A DNA stretch of 64,000 nt from Baylisascaris procyonis (taxonomy: Eukaryota; Nematoda; Chromadorea; Rhabditida; Ascarididae), in NCBI GenBank assembly GCA_037389465.1, contig JAZARR010000092.1:20803-84802 (forward strand), read 5' to 3'. Each line of letters opens with the position of its first letter. Within the stretch, counting starts at the first letter, position 1. The notes under the pieces are model-generated. The model made no database searches. It had not been told where the DNA came from and worked only from the letters and a program-made list of their open reading frames with translations. Positions 1 through 13,700 of the stretch are shown here, piece by piece. A program made the translations under genes and the position numbers.

Positions 1-928
1 ACTATGAAAGTAAAAATTTGCATATTTAATTCGATGTAAGAGAAAGCTATGAATGACGATGACGTATGTTACTAGAGGATCAAAACTAAATTTCTTGCAA
101 ATTTTATGCGCTTATCAATTCGCCTTTCGAATAAATGAGAAGTCAATTAAATGCGCTTTCTTCTTCAATATGCAATAAGTTTGTTTAGAATTTCGTATCT
201 GTCTTCTTGCCAGCTGACTGGCAACTTTGTTTATAAGAACGATTACTAATGCGCAAACTTGATTATATAATATTAGCGCTTGAGGTAACTTTACCAATAA
301 AATATTTAAATTGAAATTATAACTACTTAAAAAAATATTATTGTAGAAGCACTAAATCTAATTATCTGTTAAGAAGCGAAAAAAATCTTTCAGTTATTAC
401 GTTGTCATGCTTTCGATATTTCAATAAGTGATACAATTTTTGTATTGGATGAGGCATTAAGAAGTGGAAGGATAACGACAAATGTTTATTTGAAACAAGT
501 ACGTAATCTGTCTTCTAAACAATTTTTGGCTCGAGTGACAGTCCTTAAATGCCGTCAGAAAGCTAATCTACCCGTTTAAATTGGGAGTATTCATCACGAT
601 ATCTTATTTCATTTCCATTTCAATTTCAATTTTAGAGTCAAATCGAATCATTTTTTTGCATAGAGAGAGGAATAAGGATAAAAAAATCTTTGTGGTTTTG
701 CAGTTTATCACTGAGAAGGTTTATGAATCGGAGAACTGAATTCTTTTGTTGTCTTCATGAAAGATTTTTGATTGTCTCAATAAACGAATAACGATTGAAT
801 GATGATTAGATAAGGAATCTTTAAAAAAAAAACTGGCTGTGGATTTATATTTCATTTATGTTTTAATTGTTTTTTTAATCTAATAATTAATTTCCTCTTT
901 GATTTTGAATAATAATAGTGGAAATGCA

Positions 929-931
<3 letters not shown>

Positions 932-997
<66 letters not shown>
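932..997. repeat. (TA)n microsatellite
   Basis: About 32 uninterrupted TA dinucleotides. The open frame of repeated Tyr-Ile across it is an artefact of the repeat. Confidence 0.97.
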
Positions 998-998
<1 letters not shown>

Positions 999-2125
999 CG
1001 TTATATTGTGAATATAAAATATGATATGATTCTTCACAGTTCTCTTAACTCTCGAAGAATAATGTCGATCGTATTTCTCATATTATATAGATTTACATCA
1101 CTATGCTTTTTCACTTTGTTTTCGTTCGTTGTCTAAAGATTCATGCTGGCGCACCCATTTTTTATGACTATCAAAGGCGATATAGAGGGAACCGAGTGTA
1201 GGACAAAGGGCAGCGGCTGATAACCATTTGCTCATTATTATTATTAATGAGCTTTTTATTAGTTTCAAGAGTATTGTTGAGTTTTTTTTTCAAGCATTAA
1301 AAAATTAAGCTCTCTGCACAACTTCCGATAACTCGTTATGGTCTAAATATGCAATTCTTTTTTTATAATTAAAGAAAGAAGGTATTTGCATGTCTATGAC
1401 GATGTGGTATGTATATGTATGATCTAGTGTCTTATGTGTATTGCATTTGCTCTTCTCGTGTTGCGTGCGCCATTTGCAATTGTCACCGTAGGTTTATGAT
1501 AGAATCGCATTGCTACATCGTGTAGGTCATAGACGCAAGTAATTCTATAATTATCTCGGTAATAAAACATTCTATCGCTTCAGCGTTATTCATTTAAGCA
1601 AAAAATATGATTGTTTTCAATCAAGTTTGAAATTATTTCATTCTAATGTTTTCATCATTTTTTTTTTTTTTTTTTTGCATAAATTATCGTTGCTTCATGA
1701 ATTAATCTATTTAAAATAGAAAAAAATTTTACGCTATTTTAGGATATTGTAGGGCAATCATGCATAATTTCACTCGGCTCGTTCTCAAATAGGAGTATTT
1801 TTGTTGATTTATTTTATTTTATTTTATTTTGTTTTAATTTAATTTTATCATATTTTATTTATTTCTGACAAACAAGAAGGGTATTTTTCTTTATTAGTAC
1901 TTTTTTTTCCGAAAAAAAAACGCTTTTGAAAGTGAGCAAGACAATAAATTCATGTGCCATATCGTGAAAACATTTTTACTCTAATTTGTAGATAGATTCA
2001 CTTATCCCTGCAAATGTATCTTTGTGAACGTATCGAAAAATAGAAAACCCTTTGTTCTCTTGCAATTTTTTTTGCACTTATGTTTGTTCAGTGCACTAAT
2101 AGCCATTTTTCTAACGATTTGATAC

Positions 2126-2128
<3 letters not shown>

Positions 2129-2181
<53 letters not shown>
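2129..2181. repeat. (TA)n microsatellite
   Basis: About 26 TA dinucleotides with no interruption, in non-coding AT-rich DNA. Confidence 0.97.
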
Positions 2182-2183
<2 letters not shown>

Positions 2184-3573
2184 ATGTAATTTTTAAAATA
2201 TGAGATGACGATGTGAAAGAGCTCAATTATTCACTATCGAACGAAATGTTCATAAGCGAACTTGAAATTTAAATAATTGGAAATTTTTTCTTCAATTTTT
2301 TTGCGATCAAAATTTTCCTTCTGTATATATTTTTATGTGGAAAAAGTTTATTTGCCTATTTCGACCGATTCATACAATGAGATGCCTTCAAGCAAACAAC
2401 CGCAAGGTCACGCATTAACGATTCCCCATAGATAAATAAAACTCATTACTACTCCCTGTCTGTTCATACATGGTTGTGGTTCGGTTATCATATCGTCACC
2501 ATATCGGGTTTCTAGATAGTAGGCTTTCGCCCGTGATATCAACAGATTTCATTGAAACGCTCATCTTGGTTACTAGATTTATGAGTGAAGATAGTAGATT
2601 CGATAAGTTCATAGAATCGGTATCGCAGACTTTCAAATTAACGCATTGTTTTGGTTTTTCTGATTGTTGACATATTCGCCGAATTATAACGCAACTTGTT
2701 GAGGCATTAATTTGGAAGTTATCCCAATTTTCTAGTATCTATATATGAATGTGCTAATCTATGCATTTCTATTCAATTAGAAGTGCTTTCTTAGCTTTAT
2801 TATTTCATTATGCTTTTCTATGATTTTTCTAAACATTTATTATTATTGAGTATAATTGTTTCAACATTTCGAACATTAGGTATTTCTAGAAAATATGCTT
2901 CCTACCCGAAATATGCCTGTAGCATCACCTGTTATGTTTGCAAATTGGCAGTGCTCTAAGATTTGAAGCTTTATTTTTTGAATTCATTCAAAATCCATAA
3001 AAAAATAATTTCAGGAATTGTAAATCATCTCGAAATGCTTGAAAAATTTTATTTTTAATTCATTCTAATTGCTATTTTATCTTACCATTCTACTACTATT
3101 TAATTCATATTATTTATTATATTTCTTTTTTAATATTACCAATTCAATAAAATTTTTATGAGTTCAAAAATTTTGCATTATTATCAAAAATTGCCCCATT
3201 AAAATTATGTTTAATTATGGAATGCGTTTAGTAGAAATGCTATTCATGATCGGTATTAACGGATATTAGTGCCAAGTAAAGCACAGAAAATTCGATATAT
3301 GTAAATCATTATATTTATTGCTATTTCCATCAATATTGAATATTTACTTCGAAAATGTTGCAGAAATAGTGGATGGGTATTTTTGACGAACAAATAGCAT
3401 TGAATAAATAAGTAAATAAATGAATACGTTTGTATATACCCTTTAAAATCTTTTCGTACATAGCTGTTATATTGGAGCTCTTTATTTTATTTTACTTCAC
3501 TTTATTTTACTTTAAAGTCAACAAAGAGTTCATTATAAATGAATGCCTCTTTACGTTGGTTCCACTTTAGCTT

Positions 3574-3850
3574 AAGAGGGGGAGTTGTAAAGTCACTTGA
3601 AGGTTAGAGCGTAGACTCGCGTCCTGCTCGTTGGATGCCAACAAGTCAGTTGCCTTGGAAAAGGGTTGGAACATACTCTGCCACACTCATCCATATGAAC
3701 GTGTTGAGTTGAGCGGAGCCTGCTGGAGCTCATTAGAAGTAGCCAAAGAGTCTTACTGGAGTTTATTTACAGCCGATTGCTCATTAACCACCACGAACCA
3801 ATCAGCGAATATGGAGTTTATTGTTTTCAATTCCCTATTGGTGGTCATTC
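3574..3850 (+). mobile_element. possible LTR edge (polypurine tract + TGT)
   Basis: A purine-only tract (AAGAGGGGGAG, 3574-3584) is followed directly by TTGTAAAGTC, the usual arrangement where a retrotransposon polypurine tract meets the 5' edge of a 3' LTR. The next 250 bases are richer in G+C than their surroundings and contain no convincing gene. No matching left LTR, integrase or reverse transcriptase was found nearby and the right edge is not clear. At best this is a solo or decayed LTR; the end coordinate is a guess. Confidence 0.25.
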
Positions 3851-5944
3851 CAAGTATATAATTTTTTCTCTTATCATTGAGAAATTTTTATGTTTCATTA
3901 TTATCGAGAAAAGTGATTCAATTTCAGACAAAAGCAATTCAATCAGTTGCTCTCGATAATCGTTGCCATTCTTTAAGATTCGATATGTTCTTCCATCGAT
4001 TGATTGATGATCAAAACATATCTCTCGATAGATTCGCTTTGATCACCGCCATCCATTCATCACTCGTCAATCAAAAACGAACGAATGGAGTGAATGTATA
4101 CAAACGAACAAATTCTTACGAAACTATGGTATGTATTTACATTTTTTTCTTTTTACGAATGTTATACTGTTACATTATAAAGGCGGTGAATATTGTGGCA
4201 AATATAATAACTAAATTTTATGCTATATATTAGCGCAATAAGTTGTTCCAATTATACTAGTTGATAAATGAATATTTTTTTAGAAAAGAAATTGCGATTT
4301 TTCTAACTTATCTTCCGCAATAATTTTGAAAATATAATCGAAATTTCTTTTTGATCTTCAAACTTTCGTGAAATTTCTATCAAATTTTATATGTTTATCG
4401 GAAAAGGTATATGATTTTTTTTTTGCAAGCTTTTGAAATTGATAGAATTTAAATATTTAGTGGTGAAGCAACTTGTCAGTTCAAATACACTTTCAAGAAA
4501 AATTCATCAAAAATTCGACGATTTCCTTCAAAACTTTTTACATAAATTAGTGAAAAGTATAATTTTTTTTTTTTAATCAAAAATGTCAAATATTTTTCAA
4601 TAGCTCCGATATTTATTTGCATAAATTTATTCATTATTTAACAATAATAATTAGCGAAATTTCCAATAAGGTATTCGATTGATATGAATAATTCAATAAA
4701 GGTGAAAAGATTTTTCAAAAATTCAAAAAGTAAAATGAAAGAGGAGGAAAAAACGAAAAAAAAAAAACAAAAAGAAAACAAAAGAGAAAAGAAAAACATC
4801 GCATACGAAAAATGACCATTAAGAATTTTTGATGTAAATGTTGCACTAAACGATAGGCATTCATTCAATTGAGAAAAAAAGCAACATTTGAGAGTTCTTT
4901 ATTCGTTGATTAAATGTAGATTCCTGAAAGAATTCTCAACAAGATTCATTGTTGAATGGATAAATTTAAGATGTTCATATAATGCAGTCGAATGGGAATT
5001 GAGATGATCGCAAAACGCTTTCTTTGACCTCTTTTATTAGATCGCCCTCTATTCGAGAGTATATCAGATCAGACAATCCCCATTGAACCCAATTCCTACG
5101 GCCGCAATGTTCCTTCATTTCGTACACATCCATATAAACACACATATTATTTCTTATATCTTTTCGTCAATCCTCATTCATATCGTTTGCGGTTACGATA
5201 TACTAACCTGCAGTAGGTAATTACAGTAGATTACAGTGGTAAAAATTACAGTAGAAAAAAATTTTTTGCAAAGAAAATTTCGCACAAATAGTTGCAAAGT
5301 TTTTTTTTTTTTTTGATAATTCATTGAAATTTTCTATACCTATTTCAATAGCTAAAACCATAGATAAATTATATAGCACACAGAAAAAGATGTTGTATTT
5401 TGAGAAAATCTTAGCCAAATCTTTAACCGCTAAGTGAAAGGTTTAAAATTAAATTAAATCCGGCTAGCATAATTTTGTTTTATTGGTTTTTTTATTGTTG
5501 TTATTGTTTTACTGTTTTGCATTATTTCTTATTTACTAGCTTAATTTTTTTAATTGTTTTATTTGTTCGCTCATCTCAATTTGTAGTTTACTTAATATAA
5601 TTAATTCATTGATTGTGTATTATTGAGTCGTTACTTCCAAGGGTAACATAAATGACTGCAACACTGCAATTTGCATTATTGCGTTCAAATTGCATTTCCA
5701 TTCACTATAACGAATTTCGATAGAAATTCTTCAACGTTGCATTTCTCGCGACAGTTGTAAAAAAAAAAAAATTGAATACTAAAATTGAGTTCATAATTTT
5801 CATTCGCTTTACGATTTGTTCATTAAAGAACAAAATTGTTTCTATAGTATCATATAAGAATTGAGTTATATTTGCCATCAATTAATTGTTTTACATATTC
5901 TCACTTGCGATTTTTTAATGAAGCGATTGTGAGAATATTTTTTA

Positions 5945-5957
5945 AATTTTATTTCAG
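5945..5957 (+). promoter_or_regulatory. putative spliced-leader acceptor of the DB-module gene
   Basis: A T-rich run ending in ATTTCAG lies seven bases before the start codon at 5964. In nematodes a TTTCAG just before the ATG, with no upstream coding exon, is the usual mark of spliced-leader trans-splicing. This is inferred from the motif only. Confidence 0.5.
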
Positions 5958-5963
5958 TGTGAA

Positions 5964-7678
5964 ATGTTTTTGAAAACATCTATTATTCTTCTATTCTTGG
6001 AGATTGTATTCGCCGAAGATAAGGTATTTCAAATATTTGAAGATTCAGCTCAAATATATCCAAAAAACTTATAGATTATTGCAAAAAAAGTTTTTTTCTT
6101 AAATTATAATTTTCTAATATAACTAGGGTGATTAATATGGATTCAAATTTGCATATTAATAATTTTAAATTATGCAAATGCTATATCACTACTATTTTAA
6201 AAATTAATAGTGATAAAATTTAATTTCACCTTCATTCATGCTAAAATAATAGTAAATTATATCAATTTATAGCATTAAATTGATGCATTTATATGTTTAT
6301 TTCGTTATTTTATTGCCAATTATTTTCATTTTTACTCATTATTTATGATATGATAAGAATCTTTTTCAGTTATACAAAAAATTTCTGCCATTATTCTTTC
6401 AAATATTTCCCTAATAGATATGAGTGGAATCCCGATTTTAAAAGAAACGATTATTGCAGTCTCGATGTGGTACTATCGAAAGCGATTTCTCACCTTGTAT
6501 TCCAAAAGACAGGGCAAACGCACTCTTCAGGCAATGCTGTCAACAATACGCACCCGAAGGATGTATAGAATTGTGCCAATATGAAACCGAAGAAATAGCA
6601 GCCCGAAATCTGGTAATTTATAATTATTTTTATTATTTAAATTATTGGGAAAAACTTAACACATTTGTATTTTAAGATAATCTTCAACTATATTACTTGG
6701 CACTTTGACGAGACACAGTAATATTAAACCCTTTCGTCTATGACCTCCTCCTCCTCCCCCCTTTTAGGTAAGCATATAGTTTGAGTGATTTTGGCCGAAT
6801 AATTTCAATTCAACTATTTATAACGGAAATGAATGATTTACTATACATCATAGTCAATCGTTTATTCGCTTGATGTATTATAGGTTAAAGATTTCGCTAA
6901 TTATAGGGAAAGAAAAAACATTCAAATGAGAATCAAAAGAAAGTGAAATAATTATTTAAATAAAATACATTATTAATATTTTTAGTTTAAATAAAGTATG
7001 TATATATTAATATTTATATGCATAATTATACGCTAAAATTATTTATTGTAGTTGATGCAATCGATCAAATCCGAGAAATGTGATCTAAAACATATGAGTG
7101 CCGTACTTTTTTGTGCTTCACAGAATCAGGTTTGTTATAAGTCTTCTAATTTGCATATGATTCTTTTTTTTTCTCAACTCTTACTATATATGCAAATTTC
7201 TCCACTTAATGTTCTAGAAATACTCTCACGTCGATTATTTAGAAATATTTTACGTGAACGTTTCATAATCTATAGATTATTTTACTAAATGATATAGGCA
7301 GTTTAGATGAAGTCAATAAGAATACAAAAAAATTGGCATTTATATGAACTGTAATTATTTAATTCAAATCTCGATAAGTCTGTCCTCTATAAAAAAAAAT
7401 AGATTTAATCGTTATAAGAAAATAAAAAAATAAATAAATAAAAATTTCCTATATTAAATATTAAAATAATAAATAAAATAAAAATATTTCAGGATAATCG
7501 TAAATGTTGTGAGCATCTCAATATGGCCGATCCAAAGTTGGGTGTTGGCAATCGATGTATACGCTTTTGTGATCCGGCTGGTGAAGGTATTAGCACAATA
7601 AGTCGTAACGATGTAACATGCCTTTTTAATTGGAATGTTCTCATGTATTGTCATCATAGTGGAATACCACAAGAATAG
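5964..7678 (+). CDS. secreted DB-module cysteine-rich protein
   Basis: Four exons join in phase 0: 5964-6023, 6460-6612, 7052-7129 and 7493-7678 (stop TAG), giving 158 residues. Introns start GTATTT, GTAATT and GTTTGT and end TTGCAG, TTGTAG and TTTCAG. Residues 1-17 form a signal peptide (MFLKTS followed by a hydrophobic core ending VFA). The mature part has 14 cysteines, at about 23, 33, 46, 47, 55, 59, 81, 92, 102, 103, 119, 123, 140 and 150, including two CC pairs, and ends with the C-x3-W-x5-C signature around residues 140-150. That spacing fits the nematode DB module (Pfam DB, PF01682), a secreted disulfide-rich domain found alone or with Ig/FN3 domains; its biochemical role is not established. 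Here it is a single-domain extracellular protein. A competing acceptor at 6369 is excluded because it runs into a stop. No neighbour suggests an operon. Confidence 0.85.
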
Positions 7679-9984
7679 AGAATAGAAAAAATTTACATCA
7701 GAATTAATAATAATTGATAATCTAATTTGCATATAATTTTTTGCAAAAAAAATACTCACAGCGATTCGAAATGAATATTCAAATTTGAAAATAATTTAGT
7801 AGGAAAACTCTTTCAGCATTGATAAATTCGATTCTGAGTATAAAATTCTTCAGGAAATAGTACTATATACTAGTGGCAATAAAATTTCATTTAAGAATTA
7901 TAAAATTTTGAGGTTTAAATGAATAATTTGCATTTAACAATTTCCACCGTAATTTCTATATCATTCTCGAAGAATATTTCAAATCGTAATCATATCTACA
8001 AAAAAAATATTTCAAAAAACTTTAAATTAAACTATAATAATTAAGAATATTTTCATTGTTTGCATATTTTAGATTGTTTACCTCTTCGTTTTTTTTAATA
8101 TTACATTTTTTTAAATGTGCACTGTGAAATGATTTAGATGATTGAATAATTCGATGTTGAATTAGGCAAAAAAAGAATTTCACATATATACTAAATATTA
8201 TGCACGATAATCAGTTCGAATGTAACTTTAATAAATATTCAACTTGACTTACTCTTGCACTCATTGATTGACTCTTGCACTTACTGATTGGCTCTTGCAC
8301 TTATTGATTAGCTCTTGCACTAATTGACTGGATCTTGCACTAATTGATTTCCCGAACAAGCGTCGAGTTGCTATCGAAATTGAAAAAATTTCTTGAAAAT
8401 CGATGCTAGATTTTCAATTATTTACGCAAATTTGAAATTACTCCAATCGCCGATCTCTACGGTGATTTTTGAGTTATCCTATTTTTTAACGGTTATTTGC
8501 ATGATGCATGAATGATATAGCACAGGATTCTCGTGACTTACTTTCACTACAGTACTGAAATTGTGAGAAAATCTCGGCATTTGCTGAAGAAAAGGACAAT
8601 TCCTACTCCGCATCCCCTCCTATCCCTCCCTCACCACCCACCCCCCCCCTTGCCCCCACCAATAAAATTCTTTTTTTGCAAATTCTACCCAAAAAAGTTG
8701 TTTGACGGGACATTGGAAAGAGTACATGATGCTTTTCTCTCTCTCTCTCAAAAAAAAAAAAAAATGGAGGGTGGAGGGAGGTCACTGGGGGAGGAGCACT
8801 GTCTAACGTTATATAACACTCGAGCAACGGGCACGTATACTCAGTAGAAATTGCAATGTTAAGCACTATTTTGCATGCAAATGATTGTTCAACGTTAGAA
8901 AAGCACCGAGTGGACACGTGATGAGCATGAGTGGACATTTCGTGAAACAAGTGGACATGAGTGGTCACCTCGCCTCAAGTTCTGCGTCTAGTGGACATCA
9001 GCAGCACTATGTCGAAAAACATAGTTTGAGTCATGCTTCAGCTGTGCCGCTAAAAACCTTATTCCTTTAGAATACTCCTGTAGCAAATTCCTTTAGAATT
9101 AATGGGACACCTAAGCGCATTTCGCAATATGTAGATTGTTTTGCTGGGGAGGCAATTGAATTGGCTGGCGATCACGGAATATAGTCTTCTTAATATGCAA
9201 ATTTACTCGCCAAGGCATTGAAGAAACAACTCAATCGGGTCAATTATTTACGCAATATGCAAATAAACTGACAAATGTAGTGACAAACAAGTCAATTATT
9301 GCAACTAGACGCTTTGGACGCTCAAGCGTGCAAAACGGGTAACTGCAATAATAAACTATTCCTTTGCAAGAGTCAATATTTGCTCGAAAATCTAGATATT
9401 TTCGAATTCAGATATGATTCCTATGGGCATTTTTATCGTTTAAAATCGAGTCGCCCATCTTATGCAACAATAACCTCTTATTATTATTTGCTTTTTTTTG
9501 ACTGCAATTTTTTGTTGAGTAAATTTTAGTTGTAGTAACTATTGAACCTTTCCTAGTAAGTCAATTTTTAACAAATCAATAGGTTATCGGCGATCGGTCA
9601 TTCGGTCATTTGTAATCCATATTGTGGATGTAACGATAATTGACCAATCTCGCTCTCACTTTGATCCGTTTTTTGTTGTTGTGTATTGTGGGCGAAAGCA
9701 CAAAGATATGTGCAGAAAGTGCAACAGTATAATTCATATTACGACGCTTGCCGATTTTATTGATGTCTATGAATCAATGAATGCGAATCAGCGACGACTT
9801 TATTATAATGCCAATCAGCGACGCATCGAAGCGAGAGAGTAACAAAAATTGCATACATAAACTTCACTCTGTATATTATCAAATAGAATATATTTAGATA
9901 CGACTGTGTAACAATATGTGTATTGATCGCATTTCGTTTAGTTGGTGAAGGCTTTTTCGTCATCAATTGCAATTGAGACCCGAG
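7679..9984. other. intergenic DNA after the DB-module gene
   Basis: No gene is supported. It contains a 20-bp minisatellite (separate entry), a C-rich/A-rich stretch (8600-8765), and a region (8885-9010) where the octamer AGTGGACA recurs several times at irregular spacing. A 72-codon frame at 9624-9842 has no splice partners or recognised domain. The duplicated block starts close to 9985. Confidence 0.6.
8254..8353 (+). repeat. 20-bp minisatellite, 5 copies
   Basis: Five head-to-tail units of 20 bases, each starting CTTGCACT and containing an ATTGA-like core, at 8254, 8274, 8294, 8314 and 8334. Units differ at a few positions. It is not repeated elsewhere in the window. Confidence 0.9.
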
Positions 9985-10620
9985 AACGCAGCCGGTTAGT
10001 TTTTGTTCTCGTTGCCACCCCACCCCCCCCCCGTCCCTCTTTCCTTCGCTAATCTCCCCCCCCCCTTCCCCTTTCTGGCTCCCCCACTTCCTTCCCCCTC
10101 TCTGTCCACCTCTCATCTCCCCGCCAACCCCAATAACTCCACTGGGATGGCAAGTGGTATAGATGCATAAGAGTATGACTAATGCGGTGGACGGACAACG
10201 ATATGGTGCTAAGTAGGTCGCTCTGTGCGCTTTGATCGACCACGCGCCACATGTGCGCATTCAAATTTTTATGTAAAAGAGTGCGTTTCAGCGCTATGCG
10301 CGCAGTGTCGCCGTGGTTTGGTTGATGTGGCGTGACGATGGGTCGAAGTTGCTGGCAAATATCACCGAGGCCGAGGTTCGAGACTTCAGGTTTCGCTGCC
10401 GATGTTGATAAATGGTAAGATTTTCGAGAATTCCTTTATTGAAGAATCAGGGAATCTTTGCATGCTCACCCAATATGCGTTTGACTCCCAGACCGGTGAG
10501 TGTTTGCGTAAATATTCAGCACCTGAAGCTCTCGCTGCTAGCTCTGGTCGTTTTAGCGGGCATTTTCCTGTTGTAGGTAAGGATTCGTGACATTTGTGGA
10601 GTAGTATTTGTTATGAAGAA
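9985..10620 (+). repeat. 5' module copy 1 (broken first exon)
   Basis: Left-most copy of a module that recurs at about 19.5, 20.5, 21.3, 30.8 and 34.5 kb. It contains a C-rich tract (10017-10110), the conserved GGCAAGTGGTATAGATGC segment, and a TTTCAG/CGCT/ATG arrangement at about 10285-10298 that looks like a spliced-leader acceptor and start. In this copy the frame after that ATG meets a stop after eight codons, whereas the copies at 19930 and 31239 stay open for 40 codons. The module start is truncated compared with the others: the ATGACGCAATTT border present in later copies is missing. The gene downstream must use another start or lack a functional 5' end. Confidence 0.6.
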
Positions 10621-10793
10621 TCGTTTCATGATTGAAGGATTCATAAACCCATGAAGGATCATAGAGCGTGAAGTCGACGGTTCTTGCAGGACCATCATCT
10701 CTGACCAGCAGTTCAAATAGCCTGAATTCCATTTAATGTGAAGCCTCAACTAGTTTTTTATTGTAGTGATGCTGCATGTTGATTTTATTTTAG

Positions 10794-13700
10794 GTACTTA
10801 GATGAGCTGAAAGAATTGAGTGCGATCGCAACAGTTCCAGAGTTTCTTCAGAAACGTGAGCGTCTTTTCGAATTGCGAGGTGAATTGTTTTATGTCTTAT
10901 TCCATGAAAACTTTTAATTTGCATCTCGACAAACATTGAACTTTCTGATTTATATTCAGCCGGCAAGTGCTTTGTGGAAAGACTAAAAGGTAGTGGGGTG
11001 GGGGGGGGGGGGGAGGGGATGTGGATAGCTGGGAGGAAGTTGGTAGGGGGTGACTCCAACCACTCAAGATTTCAGTCGATTTATATTTGTCATTTCAATT
11101 AACATTTTCAAATTGTATTTTTGAAAATTCATCAAAACGCTGCCGCTATTTTTTTAATTTACTTCCAGGACAAGGTCATTACAACAATGCTGGACAGTCG
11201 ACGAGGTCACTAATGGATGAGTGGGCAGCTGTCGTCAAAAGAAGTTGGCTCTTTTTCAGTTATGCTTGTTCTAGCAGTTTATACCAATATCACTACCTGT
11301 ATGCATGGAATACTACTCCAATTCACTTTATTTTCTCTACTTTCATGCATCTGCTATTCATTGGGGGGGTATCACATAGTATGTAATTCGAAGTGTCCCT
11401 CCACTGGAATTGCCTTAATGAAATGCAGACTGAGAATTAGTGAAAGGAGAGAGGTTGGAGGAAATGGAGTTAGAGTTAACGATGAGGGGAGAGTTGAAGT
11501 GCATGATTTGATGGGGGGGGGGTGGGGTGGGGTGGGTGAATTGAAATTGGCTGCTCATTAAACATTTGGAAAGGCTTAGTCCTTTTAAAAAACTCTAATA
11601 TCGCTTTCAAAATTTTGCTCATAATCATGCATCGGTCAGTTAACATGAGTGGGTGAGGTGGGAGGGAGGTGGAAGGAGGGGATGGGGAGGGGCAATATTG
11701 CCGATTTTCAGATCAAGAGACCAATCTGTCGAGATTAGCCGTTTCAGTTTTCAACCTTTAGTTATTACTGCAGCTAATAATAAATGATCCTTGATTTGGA
11801 TATTTTGCTAACTCGTAAATTATTTATATTATTTTACGATTATTATTGTGGTTGAGGCTTGGTGTTAAAGCCAAATTTTCGTCTAGCTCTAATTATTCAA
11901 ATATCCTTGTTTGATGACGGATCAGCGATACGTCCGTCTGTAGTCAGTATTTTCTTTGGTTAGTCAAAGAATAAACTTTTTACCTAAAATTTTTGGTTTA
12001 TTTAAATGAATCGTTAATCGAAATGAAAGTTTTGTGGTAAATAGTAATTTAATTCTAATGTCATGGCAATGTTTTAAGTCAAACAGTAAATTCTCATTCT
12101 CGTTAGTGAAGAACTTCACTGTAATTCAATATTATAAACTACTGGGATTAAATACTAAAGTCCGCGAACGCTATGGGCTTGACCTTTAGGTTAGCTTGAG
12201 GTTGAGGTGCAACTTCATGAACTGTTTCAGTTGAATGGAAGCATGAATTTCATTTATTGCAGCGGTCAATAATGGTTGTAAATATTTTACAGAATTGAAA
12301 GAACAGCAAATTTTCGAAGAGCTTCGCAACACTTTCTTCGTGAAATTGGAAGGTAGGTGTTTATGATTTATCATATTTTTCACTGGCTCGTTTAATCTTA
12401 TTCAATCGTGTTTCACTATTTTTTCGTGTATCTATGAAATCAGCAACTAAACCTTGAACTGAAATTTGGCTCCGGAGTCCTTTTGCTAAGTCTGAAGGCT
12501 CATTTTCGTAGAAATTCATATTTATGTAAGGGAATCTGGTGCAGTCGCGAAATTCATCTGTTTATAACTGGTTAAGTATTGTTGACATAAATGCCCGAAT
12601 ATGCGGGACCTCGGGTAGTCCTGTCTAATCTCCTTCTCCGTTGAGATGAAGCGAGTATAATTATCCTGATCTCTGCCCCAGTTGTTAAGGGTTCTTTCTG
12701 AAGGGAAGAAGCGTCACGATAAGAATCGCCTTATTCTATGGAAAGAGGAAAGGGGACTGGACTGAAACACTCGATGAGTTTAACTAACTTCAAATTCCAG
12801 ACCCTCATATCGGAGTTCACGATTGTGAAAAAGCGGTTGAAAGTCAATTACCAGAGAGGGTAAACGAACGTATTTCATATGCACGCCTCAAAAACCAAAT
12901 GATCACAAATACTTGCGAGAGGCAAATCACGGCAGACGCTATGAAAAAGCAGTTGATAGCTGAAGATCCACAAGAACATCTCAGCGTGGATTCGCAAGAG
13001 GAACAATTGTATTCAAAGATTTTAGAAGAGGATTTGTCCGTGGATACGCAAGACAATGATCTTTATACGACTGTTGTAAAAAATCAGCCTTCTCTCACTT
13101 CATCGGATGGTAATCGAAGTGCACCGATCTTAGAAGAGACACTATCCAACAAAACCGAACAAACGCAGTTGTCATCATATAAACCGGAAGAGCGGTTGGA
13201 GGATGCCTTAGAGAGAGATGAATATTTGGGCAGTGCTCCCGAAAGTGGACAACCGAGAGACGGTGAATGCGATAAGGAACGAGAAGGTCGAAATCTGGCT
13301 GCTGGCGATTCGAACGTCGGGTTGGATACGGCGGAAGAACATCGGGAAGGATGTGAAGTTGCAAAGTTGTGCTCCTTAGGGAGTGAGACTCAGTCACCGG
13401 CTGCAAAGGTATGTTCAGCTGATAATGTGGACTTCTTTTTCATCTAAGGTGATTAGCACCGCATATCCAAATCAAATGCTGACATTATTCCTAGTCATCA
13501 GTGGAGTGGAGTGAAGGAGGACAGAGGATGATTTGGCGTATTTTTAGTCTTTAAAATTCAAATTGGAGGCTTGAAGAGGTACGAGGAAGGGAAGGGTTGA
13601 AGCTAAGGAAGCGGCATCGAGCTATTTCCTTATTTCGTCTCATCCTAATTCTGCGATAGTTTTTTGAAAAGAGGATAACGTGACATCTATATTTCGCTTA

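Larger units (their letters stand above)
1..5950. other. AT-rich intergenic DNA
   Basis: I see no convincing gene here. Open frames are short, AT-driven and lack paired splice sites or a recognisable domain. The stretch holds many A and T homopolymers, two (TA)n tracts and a possible LTR relic, listed separately. Its right edge is the upstream region of the DB-module gene. Confidence 0.6.

Noticed and set aside
3631..4233. Three overlapping frames of 60-118 codons
   Set aside because: No splice partners or recognisable domain, biased composition, and they overlap the possible LTR relic.
10365..10395. GGTTCGAGAC resembling a tRNA B box
   Set aside because: No A box or cloverleaf can be drawn around it, and the sequence matches the exon that elsewhere encodes RDRDSRPQ.
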